Shown in pieces: positions 60,487-64,000 of a stretch of DNA of 64,000 bases. The position numbers and the translations under genes were made by a program. Origin of the DNA: Hahellaceae bacterium (GTDB taxonomy: Bacteria; Pseudomonadota; Gammaproteobacteria; Pseudomonadales; Oleiphilaceae); contig JADJWY010000001.1 of NCBI GenBank assembly GCA_016716085.1, forward strand, positions 372,001 to 436,000, written 5' to 3'. The stretch's first letter is position 1. Every line of letters starts with the position of its first letter. The notes beneath the pieces are model-generated. The model had not been told where the DNA came from and did no database searches. It worked only from the letters and a program-made list of their open reading frames with translations.

Positions 60487-62844
60487 TTAGAACGTTTGTC
60501 CCAGCAAGAACTGGAAGAATTCACGGTCATCCTGGGGCTGAGGATTGATTGCCTTGGCAAAGCTGAAGGCCAGCGGGCCAATCGGCGAAATCCAGGTAAA
60601 CGACAAGCCTGCGGAGGTTCGGATTTCCGAGAGCTTGGGATCATACCCGCGATACGTGTCGAATACGTTACCCGCATCGACAAAGGCTGTGGTTCTGACT
60701 TGTGAACGATCCTCCAGCACGGCAAACGGGAAGATAAATTCAGCCGAGGACAGAACCAGAAAGTTACCGCCAAAGGGATCATAGGACTTATCAGGATCAA
60801 GAGGATGCGGGGCTGCCAGTCGACCCAGTGAGTTTGAGGCATAGCCGCGTACCGAACCAATCCCCCCGGCATAATAGTGTTCAAAGAAGGGCAACTGATC
60901 TTCCGTCTTCAAACCGTCGCCATAGGCCAGGGTGCCCCCCAGACGAAAGGCAAATTCCTCGTTCTGATTGATCGGAATATACTGTTCAACCTCATAACGG
61001 GCCTTGTAGAAGCCGAGATCGCTCAAGGCCGGCACTGCCACCCGCAACGAGAATATCTGCGAGTTACCACGGGTCGGGAAGACGCCCTTGTTCAGCGTCG
61101 TCCGACTCCAGCCACCGCTCACTTCACCGAAGTTGAAGGAATTTCCGTACTCATCCAGAAACAACGTAATATCAGGCGCCGGATATCTGCCGGTCGATAT
61201 ATTGGTGTGGTTGTAACCCATCCCGAAATTCAGGCGTGAATACCGGTCGATGGGGTAGCCAAAATTCACACCCGCGTTAATGACGTCACTGGTGTAGGAT
61301 ACGACTTCCTGCTCGTCATAATCCGTTTCCCGATAGGAAATATTGAATCCACGACTCACGCCATCAACCGTGAAATAGGGATTCTTGTAAGCAAAGCTGG
61401 CACTCTGTACCGCCTCACTCTTGTTAACACCGAAACTCACCTGGCGCCCGGTACCCAGAAAGTTTCGTTCAGCCACGCTCGCACCCACGACAATCCCACT
61501 GGTTTGAGAATACCCCAGGCTCGCCGATAAACTGCCTGTTGATTGCTCTTCAACGGCATAATTCACATCTACCTGGTCATCAAGGCCTGGCACCAGGGGC
61601 GTTTCTACGTTGACCGTTTTGAAGTAGCCGGTTCGTTCGAGTTGAGACTTAGAGATTTCGATCAAGTCGGTTGAAGCAGCCGCCCCTTCCATCTGCACCA
61701 ATTCCTGTCTCAACACTTCATCACCGGTCGTGTTGTTACCGCGGAAATTAATACGGCGAACATAGGTGCGCTTACCGGGCTCGACAAAAAAGGTCACCGA
61801 CGCAGTATTGTCGTCATGGGGTTCCGGAATCGCATTGACACTGGCAAAGGTATAACCATCGTTACCCAGGCGCTTAGTGATAATATCGGATGTCAGCGTC
61901 AACACCTGACGCGAGAAGATATCGCCTTCTCTAATCAGGATCATCCCTTTCAATTCATCTTCATCGACCTTGAGATCCCCTTTCAGGCTCACATCACGAA
62001 TGGTGTACTGAGGCCCCTCACTGACGTTTACAGTAATGAAAACGTCCTCCTTATTAGGAGAGACTGACACCTGCGTGGATTCGATACTGAAGCGGATATA
62101 CCCGTGATCCAGGTAATAAGAACGAACGCGCTCAAGATCACCATTCAGTTTGGGTCGGGAGTACTTATCATAGTTCATGATACCGGCCCAGATCCCGGTG
62201 GTTTCAAGCTCCATCAACCCTGTCAGCACCTCATCGGAAAAGGCCTCATTGCCAACAAAGTTTATGTGACTGATCGCGGATAAGGGGCCTTCCTTAATGT
62301 CGATCTTGATCTTGACGCGATTACGGGCCTGCTCTTCTACCGCAGCATCCACAAAGGCGTTGTATCGGCCCTGAGCAATGTAGCTCCGCAGAATTTCCAG
62401 GTGAATCTTTTCCAGCGTCGAGCGTTGAAAAACCTCCCCTTCTGACAGACCCGCCGATTTTAATCCAGCCATCAACTCATCCGTCGGGATATTCTTATTC
62501 CCCTCCACTTCAATCTTACTGATCGAGGGGCGCTCCTCCAGCTTCACGATGAGCACGTAGCCTGTTTCACCCAAGGGTTCCCGGGACAAGCGGACATCGG
62601 TAAATAATCCGGTTTTAAACAGGGTTCGCATGGCCTGCGCAAGACGCGCATCATCGACCGTATCGGCAACCGTAATGGGAAAGGCACTGAATACACTGCC
62701 TGAAGAGACTCGCTGTAAGCCCTCCAGCCGGATATCAGACACCACGAATGGCTCAACGGCACAGGCGGCCCAGGACACAAAAGACAGCAAGATCAGCAGT
62801 GCGTGACGCGCGTGCCGCAAGATAAAGGAAACCGGAACTACCAT
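60487..62844 (-). CDS. bamA: BamA, outer-membrane protein assembly factor
   Basis: Omp85 insertase of 785 residues. It has a signal peptide, five POTRA domains (about 30-430, beginning FVVSDIRLEGLQRVS) and a C-terminal beta barrel with the family RGY motif in GSVRGYASNS and terminal FQFLLGQTF ending in Phe, the outer-membrane signal. Follows rseP after 13 bases. Confidence 0.97.
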   Translation of the reverse strand: MVVPVSFILRHARHALLILLSFVSWAACAVEPFVVSDIRLEGLQRVSSGSVFSAFPITVADTVDDARLAQAMRTLFKTGLFTDVRLSREPLGETGYVLIVKLEERPSISKIEVEGNKNIPTDELMAGLKSAGLSEGEVFQRSTLEKIHLEILRSYIAQGRYNAFVDAAVEEQARNRVKIKIDIKEGPLSAISHINFVGNEAFSDEVLTGLMELETTGIWAGIMNYDKYSRPKLNGDLERVRSYYLDHGYIRFSIESTQVSVSPNKEDVFITVNVSEGPQYTIRDVSLKGDLKVDEDELKGMILIREGDIFSRQVLTLTSDIITKRLGNDGYTFASVNAIPEPHDDNTASVTFFVEPGKRTYVRRINFRGNNTTGDEVLRQELVQMEGAAASTDLIEISKSQLERTGYFKTVNVETPLVPGLDDQVDVNYAVEEQSTGSLSASLGYSQTSGIVVGASVAERNFLGTGRQVSFGVNKSEAVQSASFAYKNPYFTVDGVSRGFNISYRETDYDEQEVVSYTSDVINAGVNFGYPIDRYSRLNFGMGYNHTNISTGRYPAPDITLFLDEYGNSFNFGEVSGGWSRTTLNKGVFPTRGNSQIFSLRVAVPALSDLGFYKARYEVEQYIPINQNEEFAFRLGGTLAYGDGLKTEDQLPFFEHYYAGGIGSVRGYASNSLGRLAAPHPLDPDKSYDPFGGNFLVLSSAEFIFPFAVLEDRSQVRTTAFVDAGNVFDTYRGYDPKLSEIRTSAGLSFTWISPIGPLAFSFAKAINPQPQDDREFFQFLLGQTF

Positions 62845-62857
62845 TCAGTGTTTAATC

Positions 62858-64000
62858 TTATAGTCGTGAGAAATCATTGAAGAGTGCCAAGGCCATGACA
62901 CCGGCCAGCAGGGCCATTCCAATCTTGATACCCAATATTTGTTTTTTCTCTGAAAGAGGCTTTCCTCTTACCGCCTCGATCCCGTAATACAGCAGGTGGC
63001 CACCATCCAACACGGGTATGGGAAGCAAATTCAACACCCCCAACATGACACTGAGCTGAGCCAAAAACGTGAGAAAACTTTCCACACCGAAACTGGCAGA
63101 CGCCCCTGCAGCCTTAGCGATGGTAATGGGTCCACCAAGATTTTCAACTGAAATCGTACCCAACACCAGCTTTTTCAACGATCCCAGAATCATGGCAGAC
63201 ATCTCAGCCGTGCGTTTCACTGCCGGCATCACCGCCTCTAACAGACCGTACGAGACGGTGCGCTTCATGTCCTCCGGCCATGCGGGTGCTTCAACGGAGA
63301 CGCCCACAAACCCTTCAGTCCCCTGACTGGTCTCGCGACTTCCCGGAACGAGGGTGGTTGACAGGGATTGCTCACCCCGACGGTACTCCACGCTCAACGG
63401 TAACTCTGGGGATAACCGAACTTTATCCACAAAAACCATCCAGGTGTCCAGCGCCTGCCCATCAATTGTTAGTAACTCATCCCCGGCCTGCAAGCCGGCC
63501 TGAGCCGCCCGACTATCTGCAACCACCTCATGAATGACTGGCACAATGGCCGGCCGCCAGGGTTCAATTCCCAGCGCCTTCAAGGGGTCAGGGTGTTTTT
63601 CACCCGACAGCCAGGTTGTAATGGGCACACGCACGGATTCAGGCGCACCCACCTCGGCTTCGCGCTGCACTTGAAATGCCAGCTCACCGGTATCACCAAT
63701 GCGATCAACCAGCCCAAAATTAACATCGTTCCAGCCATGTACCAAACGGCCATCCACATCGACAATAATGTCACCCACCTGAAGGCCCGCCGTCTCAGCA
63801 GCGCCCCCCACAGAAAGACCACCAATCTTGGGTACAACGACCTGAACACCGGCAACAAACATGATCCAATACGCCATCAGCGCGAAGAGGAAGTTGGCCA
63901 GTGGCCCTGCAGAGGCAATCGCAATGCGTTGGGCGACCGGTTTGCGATTAAAGGCTTGATCCAACAACTCTGGCGCCACAGGAGCTTCCCGCTCGTCCAG
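62858..64000 (-). CDS. rseP: RseP, site-2 membrane protease (N-terminus beyond window)
   Basis: Intramembrane zinc protease that cleaves RseA to release sigma-E. About 380 residues are present, beginning in LDEREAPVAPELLDQAFNR at the right edge; the HExxH segment lies outside. The visible part has a membrane segment (LANFLFALMAYWIMFVAGV), two PDZ domains (about residues 60-260 of the fragment), the second catalytic motif LPIPVLDGGHL with the zinc Asp, and the last transmembrane helix. The frame stays open to base 64000. Confidence 0.96.
   Translation of the reverse strand: MDEREAPVAPELLDQAFNRKPVAQRIAIASAGPLANFLFALMAYWIMFVAGVQVVVPKIGGLSVGGAAETAGLQVGDIIVDVDGRLVHGWNDVNFGLVDRIGDTGELAFQVQREAEVGAPESVRVPITTWLSGEKHPDPLKALGIEPWRPAIVPVIHEVVADSRAAQAGLQAGDELLTIDGQALDTWMVFVDKVRLSPELPLSVEYRRGEQSLSTTLVPGSRETSQGTEGFVGVSVEAPAWPEDMKRTVSYGLLEAVMPAVKRTAEMSAMILGSLKKLVLGTISVENLGGPITIAKAAGASASFGVESFLTFLAQLSVMLGVLNLLPIPVLDGGHLLYYGIEAVRGKPLSEKKQILGIKIGMALLAGVMALALFNDFSRL

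Noticed and set aside
1..64000. CRISPR arrays, insertion sequences, prophage or plasmid origins
   Set aside because: No regularly spaced repeats, transposase, integrase or phage genes were seen in either strand.

Overview
The window reads as chromosome of a motile, Gram-negative gammaproteobacterium, probably a marine or halophilic member of the Oceanospirillales/Alteromonadales type (inference). The signs are a FleQ/FleSR-controlled polar-flagellum cluster, HptB-HsbR-HsbA signalling, a Na+-pumping oxaloacetate decarboxylase, the csrA-tRNA-Ser-tRNA-Arg block and the usual rseP-bamA-skp-lpxD-fabZ-lpxA-lpxB-rnhB order. I see no insertion sequence, prophage or CRISPR array.

Layout. 1-5146: c-di-GMP genes. 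A GGDEF-EAL receptor (cut by the left edge) is coupled to a polyamine-type binding lipoprotein, resembling the Vibrio cholerae NspS-MbaA pair, and a 7TM diguanylate cyclase is divergent from them. 5216-6849: djlA facing an EcsC-family gene. 6927-27135: flagellar cluster on the minus strand, transcribed fleQ, fleSR, fliEFGHIJ, hsbA-hsbR-hptB, fliKLMNOPQR, flhB. A PEP-CTERM gene with its own sigma-54-like promoter points the other way between hptB and fliK. 27371-30790: oadGAB. 31095-35713: alaS, lysC, csrA, tRNA-Ser, two tRNA-Arg. 35913-37226: a DUF5610-type gene behind a very good FliA (sigma-28) promoter. 37358-42069: an RDD membrane protein, then a basic amino-acid ABC importer with astE. 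42104-45150: an M23 peptidase-FixJ-FixL operon. 45243-49063: AlkB, a voltage-gated K+ channel and a Lon-like protease. 49197-49988: a 57-residue basic protein and a PilZ protein downstream of a FliA-like promoter. 49991-55864: mobA, moaE, recA (LexA box), pncC, mutS, fdxA. 55861-64000: RNase HII, lipid A synthesis and outer-membrane biogenesis.

Function. The flagellar regulators, the Hsb partner-switching genes, the c-di-GMP enzymes, PilZ and CsrA together form a motile/sessile decision network. Sigma-54-like sites precede fleS, fliE, fliK and the PEP-CTERM gene, and sigma-28-like sites precede the DUF5610 and small-protein/PilZ genes, so the flagellar regulon may extend beyond the main cluster. 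Two genes, fliK and the importer's binding-protein gene, are each broken by what looks like one missing G. This may be real decay but fits single-base assembly errors equally well.

Limits: all family calls come from reading the sequence. No database search was possible. Promoter and terminator calls are pattern matches.
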